Origin: Marinobacter sp. AC-23
GTDB lineage: Bacteria; Pseudomonadota; Gammaproteobacteria; Pseudomonadales; Oleiphilaceae
Assembly: GCF_001858325.1 (NCBI RefSeq)
Contig: NZ_MBPP01000001.1
Location: 493,030 to 557,029, forward strand
Direction: 5' to 3'
DNA: 64,000 bases
In this document: in pieces, positions 1-9,044 of the stretch
Position numbering within the stretch: position 1 is the first letter of the stretch
Layout: every line of letters starts with the position of its first letter
The notes under the pieces: model-generated
The model's input: only the letters and a program-made list of their open reading frames with translations
The model's database searches: none
Told to the model about the DNA's origin: nothing
Program-made: the position numbers and the translations under genes

Positions 1-156
1 CACCTGCGCAAAGATGTTCCGGCCATGATTCAAGCACTCGAGAAATCTACGGGGGCCACCATCAGCCTCTCCCCTCCTATAGGTGAGAACCCGCTACTGG
101 GCCAGGCAATCAAGGATGTTGTGGCGCTCCAGCTTGGCCAAGGCAGTAGCGAATAA
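1..156 (+). CDS. CbiX/SirB-type chelatase-like protein, C-terminal end (partial)
   Basis: An open frame runs in from the left edge and gives 51 residues before TAA at 154-156. It begins HLRKDVPAMIQAL and ends with a GENPLLGQAIKDVV-like segment. The HLRKD(V/I)P pattern followed by an 'NP' and a helical tail resembles the C-terminus of CbiX/SirB sirohydrochlorin chelatase-like proteins. The call is inferred from this short tail only. The stop lies 11 bases before the next gene, whose ribosome site (GGAG, 157-160) directly follows it, so the two are probably co-transcribed. The rest of the protein is outside the window. Confidence 0.55.
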   Translation, partial: HLRKDVPAMIQALEKSTGATISLSPPIGENPLLGQAIKDVVALQLGQGSSE

Positions 157-167
157 GGAGAGCCATT

Positions 168-1069
168 ATGCGTAAACGAGTACTGATTACTGGTGGCACT
201 GGATTTATTGGCAGCAGCCTGTGCCCAGAAATGCTGGACCGCGGCTATGAGCTGGCCGTTTTAAGCCGGCAATCTCCCAGTAAAGTGCGCTCAATCTGCG
301 GCCAGGTTAAGGTTATCAACGACCTTGATAGCCTGAGATCCGATGCGGGTTACGATGCGGTGATTAACCTCGCAGGTGAAGGCATCGCGGACAAACGGTG
401 GACTGACGAACGAAAACAGGCATTAAAGAATAGCCGCATAGCTCTCACCAACACACTCATCGAAATCGTCAACAACTGGACCAAGCCGCCAGAAGTCATG
501 GTTTCAGGCTCAGCGGTAGGCTTTTACGGTGCTCAGGGCGACAACCCGGTAACAGAAGACACGCCACCCCACGATGAATTTTCTCACCAACTCTGTAAAG
601 ACTGGGAGGATGCAGCTCTGAAACTGCAATCTGCCAATGTGCGGGTATGCCTGTCGAGAACTGGCGTTGTGGTGGGTCCCGGAGGTGGCTTTTTGCAACG
701 CATGATCTTGCCATTCAAATTCGGGCTGGGAGGTCGCTGGGTGATGGCAATCAATATATGCCGTGGGTTCACCGTGATGATGTTGTGGCAGCCCTTATCT
801 GGATGCTGGAGACACCAGAGGCCTCAGGCGCATACAACGTAGTTAGCCCCAATCCGGCCAAAAACCGTGAGTTCACTCAAACCTTGGCCAAGGTGCTGAG
901 GCGGCCTGCGATATTTCCGGTGCCTACAGCCGTTTTGAAAGTAGCTCTAGGAGAAATGTCACGCCTTTTACTGACAGGCCAGCGGGCGATGCCCGCAAGA
1001 CTCACTGAGTCGGGATTCAAGTTTATCTTCCCCTCGCTTGAGAAGGCGCTTGAAAATGCTACAAATTAA
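168..1069 (+). CDS. TIGR01777 family NAD(P)-dependent epimerase (YfcH-like), frameshifted
   Basis: This is a short-chain dehydrogenase/reductase-type sugar-nucleotide epimerase homologue of unknown substrate. The N-terminal Rossmann motif GGTGFIG is at residues 9-15. The family hallmarks INLAGEGIADKRW and GSAVGFYG follow, and the C-terminal DUF1731-like part reads PARLTESGFKFIFPSLEKAL. The start is ATG 168, 7 bases after GGAG. The frame breaks near 737: the first frame runs to 842, while the real C-terminus is in the next frame up to 1069. Adding one C at 737 (CGCTGG to CGCCTGG) restores ..GLGGRLGDGNQYMPWVHRDD.. and gives 300 residues, the normal family length. I treat the break as a sequence error. 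Confidence 0.85.
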
Positions 1070-1093
1070 AACGCTTACTTTTCAACAAAAGCG

Positions 1094-1122
1094 TTGACAG
1101 GCGGGTGAGGCTTACTTAATAT
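1094..1122 (+). promoter_or_regulatory. Sigma-70 promoter of tRNA-Glu
   Basis: A perfect -35 TTGACA (1094-1099) is separated by 17 bases from a TAATAT -10 (1117-1122), which is followed by a GC-rich discriminator (ACGCGCC). This arrangement is typical of strong, stringently controlled stable-RNA promoters. The tRNA starts about 38 bases downstream of the -10. Confidence 0.8.
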
Positions 1123-1160
1123 ACGCGCCACCTCGACGAGGCAAGGTTTTAAAGCGTTGC

Positions 1161-1236
1161 GTCCCCTTCGTCTAGTGGCCTAGGACTCCGCCCTTTCACG
1201 GCGGCAACAGGGGTTCGAACCCCCTAGGGGACGCCA
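1161..1236 (+). tRNA. tRNA-Glu (anticodon TTC)
   Basis: A complete cloverleaf of 76 bases includes the encoded CCA. The acceptor arms GTCCCCT and AGGGGAC pair, with G as discriminator base. The anticodon arm is CCGCC / loop CTTTCAC / GGCGG, placing anticodon TTC at 1195-1197. The T arm contains GGTTCGAACCCC. It stands alone, with its own strong promoter upstream. Confidence 0.97.
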
Positions 1237-1291
1237 TTTTTATTTTGCGGCTCAAAAAGCCTAAAAGTAAAAAAACAGCTTAGCCTTCCAA

Positions 1292-1309
1292 AGCTCCAAC
1301 CTTGGAGCT
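1292..1309. repeat. Inverted repeat downstream of the small membrane-protein gene
   Basis: A perfect 8-base stem (AGCTCCAA) with a 2-base loop pairs with TTGGAGCT. On the minus strand it follows the stop of the 51-residue gene by only about 7 bases, and a run of seven T occurs about 16 bases later (the A run at 1269-1275). It may act as a terminator for that gene or between it and the tRNA transcript; the distant T run makes this uncertain. Confidence 0.45.
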
Positions 1310-1316
1310 GGCCCTT

Positions 1317-1472
1317 TCAGGCCGCTTTCTCTCCTGTATTTATATCTTTCTTGTGCTGACCGCCCTCGTGGGCTTTTTGATCACGCATAATAAATATGCC
1401 CACGCCAACAAAAAACGCCACCATCAGCAATACAGTCGCAATTCCGGCGAAAACCACAACGTCCATATACAT
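1317..1472 (-). CDS. Small single-pass membrane protein, 51 residues
   Basis: I do not recognise a named family. The frame starts at ATG 1472, with GGAGA 6 bases upstream, and ends with TGA at 1317-1319. It reads MYMDVVVFAGIATVLLMVAF and continues through FFVGVGIFIM, giving one strongly hydrophobic helix (about residues 5-29). A charged, Lys- and His-rich cytoplasmic-looking tail follows. The good Shine-Dalgarno sequence, the membrane-helix composition and the inverted repeat right after the stop support a real gene. It resembles in size and layout small accessory subunits such as CcoQ-type proteins, but nothing nearby encodes an oxidase, so no role is assigned. A 66-residue plus-strand frame over the same bases is the weaker alternative. 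Confidence 0.6.
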   Translation of the reverse strand: MYMDVVVFAGIATVLLMVAFFVGVGIFIMRDQKAHEGGQHKKDINTGEKAA

Positions 1473-1717
1473 AGCTCTTCTCCCGACTTATCTAAAACTT
1501 GATTAAGCTCAGGTTACGTCACCCCTGCAGACAAGCATTGATCTGCATCAATGGAGAGCATCACTCCAGAACCGAAAATTCCACCAATACAAAAACGAAC
1601 ACATTTCTCTCATGTTTCCGAGTATTTGCAGGGAATTTGGCAGTCAGTGCTGCTATAGTCAGCGAGCAATTAACTGTCCGTTTTTATCAACAGGTCTGGG
1701 TGGCTAAAGTACGACAC

Positions 1718-4135
1718 ATGCCGAAACTGCCGACACGCCTCCAACGCTTTCGCTCAGGCTCTCCTCTGACTTTCAGACTGCTTGCCTGGATACTTCTGTT
1801 CAGCTCTGCTTTCACCCTGATTGCTTCGGCCATCCAGATTTATTCCGACTATAGAAAAGAGCTTTCCCAGATTGACCAACGCATGCACGTAGTCGAATCC
1901 GGGTATGCCTCCAGCCTGGCCAGAAGCCTGTGGGCTCTCGATCAAAAACTGCTTCAAACCCAGATGGAAGGCATTCTAAGCCTGCCAGACATTGTTCACG
2001 TGAGGCTTGGAATTGAACCAGGCTCTGAACTGGTTATGGGCGAAATCCCTCGGGGTGCGGACACCAAATCGCACAAATTCGATGTTACCCATCAAGGCGA
2101 TGGCGTACTTAAGTTAGGTGAGCTCACCGTTACCGCCAACCTGGACCGGGTTTATCAGGACTTGAAGGTAAAGGTTGGCATCATTCTGGCCACTGAGTTT
2201 CTGAAAACTTTTTTTGTCTCTATCCTCATTATCCTGGTTTTCCGGCATTTCGTAGCCCGCCACCTGACAACAATGGCAAATTACGCAAAAGACTTTTCAC
2301 TGAATAATCTCAGCACCCCACTCAAGCTCGACCGCCCGGACACACCTTCGCACCGCAGCGATGAAATCGGCCAAGTAACTGAAGCGTTCAACCAAATGCG
2401 TGAACGGCTGAACGACGACATGGTGCGCCAGGAACGAGATGCCGCTGAGATTTACAAGTTCTCCAAAGCTATCGAACAAAGCCCCTCTTCCGTCGTTATG
2501 TGCGATCGCCAGTGGCGGGTTGAGTTTGCCAATAAGAAGTTCACGCAACTCACAGGTTACGACGCCAAAGCAATTGTTGGTCGGCACCCCGGTGCTTTGA
2601 ACGATAACAACCTCGAAAACCGTGATAACCGCAACCTCTGGAAATCTATACGCTTACAGGTGCAGCGAGTCGGGGTCTGGCAGGGTGAAGTAAACAGCGT
2701 GCGCCGTAACGGCGAGCGATTCTGGGAACAGTTAATTGTTACGCCGATCAAAGACTCCGCCGGTGATGCCACGGGTTACATCATCCTCGGTGAGGATATC
2801 AGCATTCGAAAGCGCTACGAACAACAGCTATTGCGCCAGGCAAACTACGACATCCTGACCGGCCTCCCCAACCGTATGCTCGCACTGGATCGGTTAAAAC
2901 TCGCACTGGCACAGGCCAGGCGCGAAGCCTCCATGGTTGGCGTCATGTTTCTGGATCTTGACAACTTCAAACATATTAATGACACCCTGGGCCACGACGC
3001 AGGCGACAATCTACTCATCGAGGCAGCTCGCCGGATCTCCAGCTGTCTTCGCGGAACCAGCACCGTCGCCCGCCTTGGGGGAGACGAGTTTCTGGTGATT
3101 CTGCCAGGTCTTACCGGCCCTGAATCTTCCTCTCAGGTGGCAGAGCGTATTCTTGCGAACTTTACCCCAGCCTATGTCCTCAATGGCCAGGAAATCTTTG
3201 TCACTACCAGCATTGGAATTGCAATTTTCCCTACAGACTCCGACAACAGCGGCACCCTGCTCCAACACGCAGACGCCGCCATGTATCAGGCTAAACACCA
3301 GGGCAAGAGCTCGTACGCACACTTTACTCCGGAAATGTCTGAGGTATCCCATGAGCGCTTGCAGATGGAATCCCGCATGCGGCGAGCGCTGGAGCTAAAT
3401 GAGTTTGAACTCTACTTTCAGCCTATCGTAGATACCGCCACTGGCACGCTGCGAGCGGCGGAAGCACTGTTGCGCTGGAACAACCCTGTCATGGGCATGG
3501 TTATGCCGGATCGTTTTATCCCGTTGGCCGAAGAAACCGGGTTAATCATTCCTATTGGTGAGTGGGTGCTTGAGCAGGCCTGCCTTGCAGCAAAAAGCTG
3601 GACAGAAGCAATCGGTCATGACATTGGCATATCGGTTAACGTATCTCCGCGACAATTTCGCGATCCCGGCTTTTCCAAAGCCGTTATGGGCGCGCTTTCC
3701 AACAATGGTTTGGCTCCCGAACGACTGGAATTGGAAATTACAGAACGCCTGTTGCTCGATAATTCAATTGAAACGGCAGAAATTCTCCGGGAATTGGATC
3801 GAGCCGGCGTACGCCTATCAGTAGATGACTTCGGCACAGGCTACTCTGCCCTCAGCTACCTTAAAAGCTACCCGTTTGACACCCTGAAAATCGACAAGTC
3901 ATTTGTCCAGGACGTTATGAAAGCGCCAGATGATGCGTCCCTTGTGCGCGCCATTATCAACATGGCTCACAGCCTTGGACTTACCATCATAGCGGAAGGC
4001 GTTGAGGATGAATCCCAAACTTACTTCCTAAAACAGGAAGGCTGTGACTTCGCCCAAGGCTATTTTTACAGTCATCCACTGCCTGCCGGGGAGTTCATCG
4101 AGTGGCTAAAAACCAATCACCGTATAGCAACCTGA
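1718..4135 (+). CDS. Membrane-bound PAS-GGDEF-EAL c-di-GMP turnover protein
   Basis: This is a dual diguanylate cyclase/phosphodiesterase-type signalling protein of the inner membrane, 805 residues. From the N-terminus: a transmembrane helix (about 20-40), a periplasmic sensor segment, a second helix (about 145-170), a HAMP-like linker, a PAS domain ending GYIILGEDISIRKR, GGDEF and EAL. The cyclase motif GGDEF is intact at residues 454-458. The EAL domain keeps EAL (582-584), the segment NVSPRQF and the DDFGTGYSALSYL loop, so both activities look possible. The product-inhibition site (RxxD before GGDEF) reads RGTS, so it appears absent. ATG 1718 was chosen because the protein then begins shortly before the first membrane helix; the frame is open back to 1499 but the extra 73 residues look non-conserved. 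GTG 1700 is an alternative. Confidence 0.9.
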   Translation: MPKLPTRLQRFRSGSPLTFRLLAWILLFSSAFTLIASAIQIYSDYRKELSQIDQRMHVVESGYASSLARSLWALDQKLLQTQMEGILSLPDIVHVRLGIEPGSELVMGEIPRGADTKSHKFDVTHQGDGVLKLGELTVTANLDRVYQDLKVKVGIILATEFLKTFFVSILIILVFRHFVARHLTTMANYAKDFSLNNLSTPLKLDRPDTPSHRSDEIGQVTEAFNQMRERLNDDMVRQERDAAEIYKFSKAIEQSPSSVVMCDRQWRVEFANKKFTQLTGYDAKAIVGRHPGALNDNNLENRDNRNLWKSIRLQVQRVGVWQGEVNSVRRNGERFWEQLIVTPIKDSAGDATGYIILGEDISIRKRYEQQLLRQANYDILTGLPNRMLALDRLKLALAQARREASMVGVMFLDLDNFKHINDTLGHDAGDNLLIEAARRISSCLRGTSTVARLGGDEFLVILPGLTGPESSSQVAERILANFTPAYVLNGQEIFVTTSIGIAIFPTDSDNSGTLLQHADAAMYQAKHQGKSSYAHFTPEMSEVSHERLQMESRMRRALELNEFELYFQPIVDTATGTLRAAEALLRWNNPVMGMVMPDRFIPLAEETGLIIPIGEWVLEQACLAAKSWTEAIGHDIGISVNVSPRQFRDPGFSKAVMGALSNNGLAPERLELEITERLLLDNSIETAEILRELDRAGVRLSVDDFGTGYSALSYLKSYPFDTLKIDKSFVQDVMKAPDDASLVRAIINMAHSLGLTIIAEGVEDESQTYFLKQEGCDFAQGYFYSHPLPAGEFIEWLKTNHRIAT

Positions 4136-5319
4136 CACAATCCATTCTTGTTGTTAATTGCGGCAGCTCATCCTTAAAGCTCGCCCTATTCGACGAAAAT
4201 GAAAAAAAGATCGCCTCGGCAATAGCCGAGCGCCTTAACGGGCAAGATGCATTTTCACGGATTGACGGCGACAAGCAGCCTGTAACGTTGCCCACAAACC
4301 CCAATCACAAACAGGCGCTGCAAGCACTGGTTTCCGCTTTCCTGGAGCGCCGATTAATGTCTGGGGCTCCCACGTCTATCGGCCACCGCGTTGTGCATGG
4401 CGGCGAAACCTTTCGCGAAGCCGTGTTGATTGATGACGATGCGGTAAAGGCTATCAACAGTTGCGCAGGGCTTGCGCCGCTCCATAACCCGGTCAACCTG
4501 GCCGGAATCGAAGCCACCCGGGAACAGTTCCCTGACACGCCACAGATTGCCGTGTTTGATACGGCGTACCACCAAACCCTTGCGCCTCGCGCTTTCCTTT
4601 ATGCCCTACCAGAAGCTTACTACAGTGACTGGGCCGTTCGGCGCTACGGATTTCATGGTATAAGCCACTTTTTTATGGCTAATGAAGCTGCACGGCGGCT
4701 TGGTAAAGCGCCTGAAAACACCTCTATCATCTCAGCCCATCTTGGAAACGGCTGCAGCATAACGGCAATTAAGAACGGCCAGAGTGTCGATACCAGCATG
4801 GGGCTCACACCTCTTGAAGGGTTGGTCATGGGCACCCGCAGCGGCGACATAGATCCTGGGCTTTTTGAGTATCTACGCACACAAGGTGTTGCTGTTGAGG
4901 ATGTTCACACCGTGCTTAATCACAAAAGCGGCCTCCTGGGAATCTCTGGGCAAACCAACGATATGCGCACGCTTTGTGAGCTTGCCGATACCGGCCATCA
5001 AGCTTCTGCTCTTGCCATTGAAATTTTTTGCTTCCGCCTGGCCAAATACGTCGGCGCTATGATGGCGTCGCTAAGCCAACTGGATGCACTGGTGTTCACA
5101 GGTGGAATCGGAGAAAACAGCGTACAGGTGCGTGAGAAAACCTTGGGCCATTTGCAGCTTCTAGGGTTTATTATTGATACTGATCTCAATGAGCACCATG
5201 GTCGCCATACTGACGGGCGCATCGAGCACCCCAACTCAAGCTTTCCAGTTCTTGTTCTCCCGACAAACGAAGAGCTGGTCATTGCCCGCGAGGCCTCGCG
5301 CTTGGCCCAAGCATACTGA
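4102..5319 (+). CDS. ackA: Acetate kinase
   Basis: It makes ATP and acetate from acetyl phosphate and ADP, a cytosolic step of overflow metabolism paired with pta just downstream. The 405-residue protein has the ASKHA-fold signatures VNCGSSSLKLALF near residues 18-30, RVVHGGE, VFDTAYHQTL, YGFHGISH, the nucleotide loop SAHLGNGCS, GTRSGDIDPG and FTGGIGENS. These cover the known acetyl-phosphate and nucleotide sites. The start is GTG 4102, inside the end of the upstream GGDEF-EAL gene (34-base overlap), with GGGGAG about 9 bases before it. This suggests translational coupling, or at least shared transcription, with the c-di-GMP gene. The later part of the gene is collinear with the family. Confidence 0.95.
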   Translation: MAKNQSPYSNLTQSILVVNCGSSSLKLALFDENEKKIASAIAERLNGQDAFSRIDGDKQPVTLPTNPNHKQALQALVSAFLERRLMSGAPTSIGHRVVHGGETFREAVLIDDDAVKAINSCAGLAPLHNPVNLAGIEATREQFPDTPQIAVFDTAYHQTLAPRAFLYALPEAYYSDWAVRRYGFHGISHFFMANEAARRLGKAPENTSIISAHLGNGCSITAIKNGQSVDTSMGLTPLEGLVMGTRSGDIDPGLFEYLRTQGVAVEDVHTVLNHKSGLLGISGQTNDMRTLCELADTGHQASALAIEIFCFRLAKYVGAMMASLSQLDALVFTGGIGENSVQVREKTLGHLQLLGFIIDTDLNEHHGRHTDGRIEHPNSSFPVLVLPTNEELVIAREASRLAQAY

Positions 5320-5378
5320 GTGATATCTGCGGCTAAACCGTTTAAAGCAATCTTTTACTGAACCACCGGAAACCCTTT

Positions 5379-7535
5379 ATGGCTAAAAGTCTGTTTATCG
5401 CCCCAACATCCATGGGGTCTGGACTCACCTCCGTTTGTTTAGGCCTACTACGTGCCATGGAGCGCGTAGGCATCAGCGTTGGTTTCTACAAACCCTTTTA
5501 TCAGTCGGTTAATCAGGGAGAATCCCAACACAACAATGGCAAAGACTCGTCCGTTACCTTTGTTCGTTCCCGCAGCCACCTGCAGCCGCCAGACCCGATC
5601 ACACTAAAAGAAGCGCAACAGTTGCTGAACCGCGGGAAGTCCGACCTGCTAATGGAAACCGTGGTTGGCGAATACCAGAAAGTCGCCAAAGATGTTGATG
5701 TTGTGATCATTGAGGGGCTGGTGCCCGATCGTAGTGAAGCGTACATAGCACGGCTTAACGTAGAAGTGGCTCGCAACCTTGGTTCCGACGTGGTGCTGGT
5801 AAGCACGCCGGGCAAGTGCAGCCCTGCCCAGCTGGATGCCGATCTCGATTTTGCCGCACGCGTGTTCTCGGATATATCGGCAAAGGATGCCATTGCCGTT
5901 ATTCTCAACAAACTCGGCGAGCCTGAAAGATCTGGACTGGAACCATATAGCAACGTTACCCAAGCGATCGGCGAAACTGTCGATTACCAGAGCGCTTGCA
6001 GTGTCTTCAGGGACGGGCGCTTCAGACTGCTGGCAGAAATTCCCTGGCAGGCAGAGTTGATGGCACCCCGAGTATCCGATATCGCCCGGGAGCTAAACGT
6101 TCCTGTGTTGCATGAAGGCCAGATGCTAACCCGCCGGGTGCAGAGAGTGTCTGTGTGTGCTCGGTCGATCCGCAATATGACCCAAACCCTGGGCCCCGGC
6201 ACACTGATGGTCACCCCCGGGGATCGCGAGGATATTATAGTAGCCACGGCTGTGGCGGCGTTGAATGGCGTGCCTCTTGCCGGCCTGATGCTAACCGGCG
6301 GCCTGATGCCAGACCAGCGCGTAATCGATCTATGCTCACGGGCGCTGAATACCGGATTGCCAGTGCTGTCCTCGAACACCAATACCTACGAAACCGCGCA
6401 CATGCTGGCGAATCTTTCCGCCGCGATTCCAACCGACGACCCGGACAGAATCGAGAAAGCGATGGAAGCGGTCGCCACACAAATTGATACCGATTGGCTT
6501 CAGGAGCACCTACGTGTTGCCGTTCAGAGCCGCCTTTCGCCACCGGCATTCCGCTACCAATTATCTGAGCGCGCCCGGGCAGCCAACAAGCGCATCGTAC
6601 TTCCGGAAGGCTGCGAGCCACGCACCGTGCAAGCTGCCATTATTTGCCACCAACGGAAGCTCGCCCGTTGTGCGCTGATCGGCGACGAGACTGAAATCCG
6701 TAACGTTGCCACCTCCCAGGGTCTGGAATTACCCGATGATATTGAAATTATCGACCCTGCCAAAGTACGCAAAAACTACATTGCCCCAATGGTTGAATTA
6801 CGCCAACACAAAGGGCTAGCACCAGATATGGCGGAAGCTTTGCTTGAAGACAACGTGGTTATGGGCACCATGATGGTCGCGCTGGACGAGGCAGATGGCC
6901 TGGTTTCTGGTGCTATTCACACCACTGCCAATACCGTTCGCCCTGCCCTGCAGCTGATCAAAACACACGATCAGGCCAAAGTTGTTTCCTCGGTATTTTT
7001 CATGCTGCTGCCACAGCAGGTTGTGGTTTACGGCGATTGCGCGATCAACCCGGACCCAAATGCCGAAGAACTCGCAGATATTGCCATACAAAGTGCGGAG
7101 TCAGCAGAAGCCTTTGGCGTTGAGCCAGTGGTTGCCATGATCAGCTATAGCACCGGCGAGTCCGGAAGCGGGCATGATGTTGAGAAGGTGCGCGAAGCAA
7201 CCAAAATTGCCCGAGAGCGCCGGCCAAACCTGCTTATTGACGGACCACTGCAGTACGATGCTGCGGCTATCGAAAGCGTTGCCCGTAGCAAGGCTCCGAA
7301 CAGTAAGGTTGCAGGTAAAGCAACGGTGTTTATCTTCCCGGATCTGAATACGGGCAACACCACCTACAAGGCTGTTCAACGTAGCGCCAACGTGGTGAGC
7401 ATTGGCCCCATGCTTCAGGGTTTAAGAAAGCCGGTTAACGATCTATCGCGAGGTGCATTGGTAGAGGATATTGTGTTTACCATAGCGCTTACAGCGGTTC
7501 AGGCAAAGCAAGTAGAGGATGCGGGGCTGGCTTGA
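5379..7535 (+). CDS. pta: Phosphate acetyltransferase, long three-domain form
   Basis: It interconverts acetyl-CoA and acetyl phosphate. The 718 residues match the long enterobacterial type. The N-terminal P-loop-like domain begins MAKSLFIAPTSMGSGLTSV, the middle DRTGG-type domain includes VTPGDREDIIVATAVA near residues 275-290, and the catalytic PTA_PTB domain covers roughly residues 390-718. The catalytic domain contains KRIVLPEGCEPRT, the YGDCAINPDPNAEELA segment and MISYSTGESGSG. It begins 59 bases after ackA stops. The pair forms the AckA-Pta pathway, which also sets the cellular acetyl-phosphate pool. Confidence 0.95.
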   Translation: MAKSLFIAPTSMGSGLTSVCLGLLRAMERVGISVGFYKPFYQSVNQGESQHNNGKDSSVTFVRSRSHLQPPDPITLKEAQQLLNRGKSDLLMETVVGEYQKVAKDVDVVIIEGLVPDRSEAYIARLNVEVARNLGSDVVLVSTPGKCSPAQLDADLDFAARVFSDISAKDAIAVILNKLGEPERSGLEPYSNVTQAIGETVDYQSACSVFRDGRFRLLAEIPWQAELMAPRVSDIARELNVPVLHEGQMLTRRVQRVSVCARSIRNMTQTLGPGTLMVTPGDREDIIVATAVAALNGVPLAGLMLTGGLMPDQRVIDLCSRALNTGLPVLSSNTNTYETAHMLANLSAAIPTDDPDRIEKAMEAVATQIDTDWLQEHLRVAVQSRLSPPAFRYQLSERARAANKRIVLPEGCEPRTVQAAIICHQRKLARCALIGDETEIRNVATSQGLELPDDIEIIDPAKVRKNYIAPMVELRQHKGLAPDMAEALLEDNVVMGTMMVALDEADGLVSGAIHTTANTVRPALQLIKTHDQAKVVSSVFFMLLPQQVVVYGDCAINPDPNAEELADIAIQSAESAEAFGVEPVVAMISYSTGESGSGHDVEKVREATKIARERRPNLLIDGPLQYDAAAIESVARSKAPNSKVAGKATVFIFPDLNTGNTTYKAVQRSANVVSIGPMLQGLRKPVNDLSRGALVEDIVFTIALTAVQAKQVEDAGLA

Positions 7536-7561
7536 GCCGCCCCGCATAACAAAAAGACCTG

Positions 7562-8983
7562 TCAGCGTTTGAGACTTTTCTGACGGGTTCTTTTCACATG
7601 ACGCCCTGCCTTCAGATCATTATCTTGCTTGACCTTCTGGCGTGGCGTTTTCCGGTCCACCTTATTGGCAAAAGGGTTTTCACTGGAACGGAACTCGAAC
7701 CGAATCGGCGAACCCGTCACCTTTAACACTTTGCGGAACGTGTTTTCGAGGTAACGTTTGTAGGAGCCCGGTAGCGCCGCTGTCTGGTTGCCGTGAACAA
7801 CGATAACCGGAGGATTAGAGCCGCCCTGGTGAGCATAGCGCAACTTGATTCTACGCCCGCGAACCAGGGGCGGCTGATGCTGAGAAATGGCATCTTCAAG
7901 GATGGTTGTAAGCCGGTTAGTTGGCCACTTGGCCATAGCTGATTCATAACAGGCCTCCACCGAGTCATACATAACGCCCACGCCCGATCCGTGGAGTGCG
8001 GAAATGTAGTGTTTGTCCGCGTAATCAAGAAACTCCAGGCGACGCTTTACCTGCTCTTTAACCTTGGCGCGGTCTTCGGGATCCATCCCATCCCATTTGT
8101 TAACCGCAACCACCAATGAACGACCCGCATCAAGAACGAAACCTATCAGGTGCAAATCCTGATCGACCAACCCCTCACGTGCATCAATCACAAGTATGAC
8201 TACGTGGGCATCATCAATGGCCTTCAGTGTCTTGATAATGGAAAACTTTTCCACTGTCTCATTTACATTCTTGCGACGCCTAACACCGGCGGTATCAATA
8301 AGCGTATATTGCTTGTCGTGGCGCTCATAAGGAATGTAGACACTGTCCCGAGTAGTGCCTGGCATGTCATAAACAATGACCCGCTCCTCACCAAGCATAC
8401 GGTTAACCAGCGTTGACTTACCAACGTTGGGGCGGCCAACAATGCCTATACGGATGCCCGGATACCGGCCTGCGTGGTCGGCTTCAATCCGGTCTTCCTC
8501 AGACGGTAGCAGCAACTCGAGCATCGAGCGGACGCCACGGTTATGAGATGCGGCCACCATGAAGGTTGATGCGAACCCGAGGCTATAAAAATCAGCGGCG
8601 GCGACATCCGGATCCTGGCCGTCTGTCTTGTTAACAACCAGATGCGCCTGCTTGCCCGATCGGCGCAGGTGGTCGGCTATCATTTCATCACCTACCGTAA
8701 GCCCTGCGCGACCATCAACCAAAAAGAGCACAATGTCTGCTTCTTCTACAGCCTGCATGGACTGCCGGGCCATCTCGACATCCAGCCCTTCTTCTGTTCC
8801 CGTAAGGCCGCCCGTATCGATCACGATAAAGCGCTGTTCGTCGTACGTGCCCTCACCGTACTTGCGATCCCGGGTCAGGCCAGGAAAATCCGCAACCAGT
8901 GCATCGCGAGAGCGCGTCATCTGGTTGAATAATGTCGATTTGCCGACATTTGGCCGGCCGACAAGGGCAATTACTGGGGTCAT
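7562..8983 (-). CDS. der: Ribosome-assembly GTPase Der (EngA)
   Basis: Der is a two-GTPase-domain factor needed for 50S subunit maturation. In 473 residues the first G domain has GRPNVGKST at 9-17, DTGG near 56 and NKTD at 118-121. The second has GRPNVGKST at 183-191, DTAG near 230 and NKWD at 295-298. A C-terminal KH-like domain and a basic tail (ending RTRQKSLKR) follow. ATG 8983 begins directly with the first domain. It is the last gene of the minus-strand block and lies 61 bases after bamB, the usual neighbour in gammaproteobacteria. Confidence 0.96.
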   Translation of the reverse strand: MTPVIALVGRPNVGKSTLFNQMTRSRDALVADFPGLTRDRKYGEGTYDEQRFIVIDTGGLTGTEEGLDVEMARQSMQAVEEADIVLFLVDGRAGLTVGDEMIADHLRRSGKQAHLVVNKTDGQDPDVAAADFYSLGFASTFMVAASHNRGVRSMLELLLPSEEDRIEADHAGRYPGIRIGIVGRPNVGKSTLVNRMLGEERVIVYDMPGTTRDSVYIPYERHDKQYTLIDTAGVRRRKNVNETVEKFSIIKTLKAIDDAHVVILVIDAREGLVDQDLHLIGFVLDAGRSLVVAVNKWDGMDPEDRAKVKEQVKRRLEFLDYADKHYISALHGSGVGVMYDSVEACYESAMAKWPTNRLTTILEDAISQHQPPLVRGRRIKLRYAHQGGSNPPVIVVHGNQTAALPGSYKRYLENTFRKVLKVTGSPIRFEFRSSENPFANKVDRKTPRQKVKQDNDLKAGRHVKRTRQKSLKR

Positions 8984-9044
8984 AATGATTCGCTATACAG
9001 TCGTTTTAGGCTCAGCGTGCGGCAGAGCGTTGAAGGCGTGCGGA

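Noticed and set aside
1302..1502. 66-residue plus-strand frame
   Set aside because: No ribosome site and low-complexity tail; the minus strand over the same bases has a better small gene.
1499..1717. N-terminal 73-residue extension of the GGDEF-EAL protein
   Set aside because: Sequence before ATG 1718 looks non-coding, and the normal membrane-anchored start follows ATG 1718.
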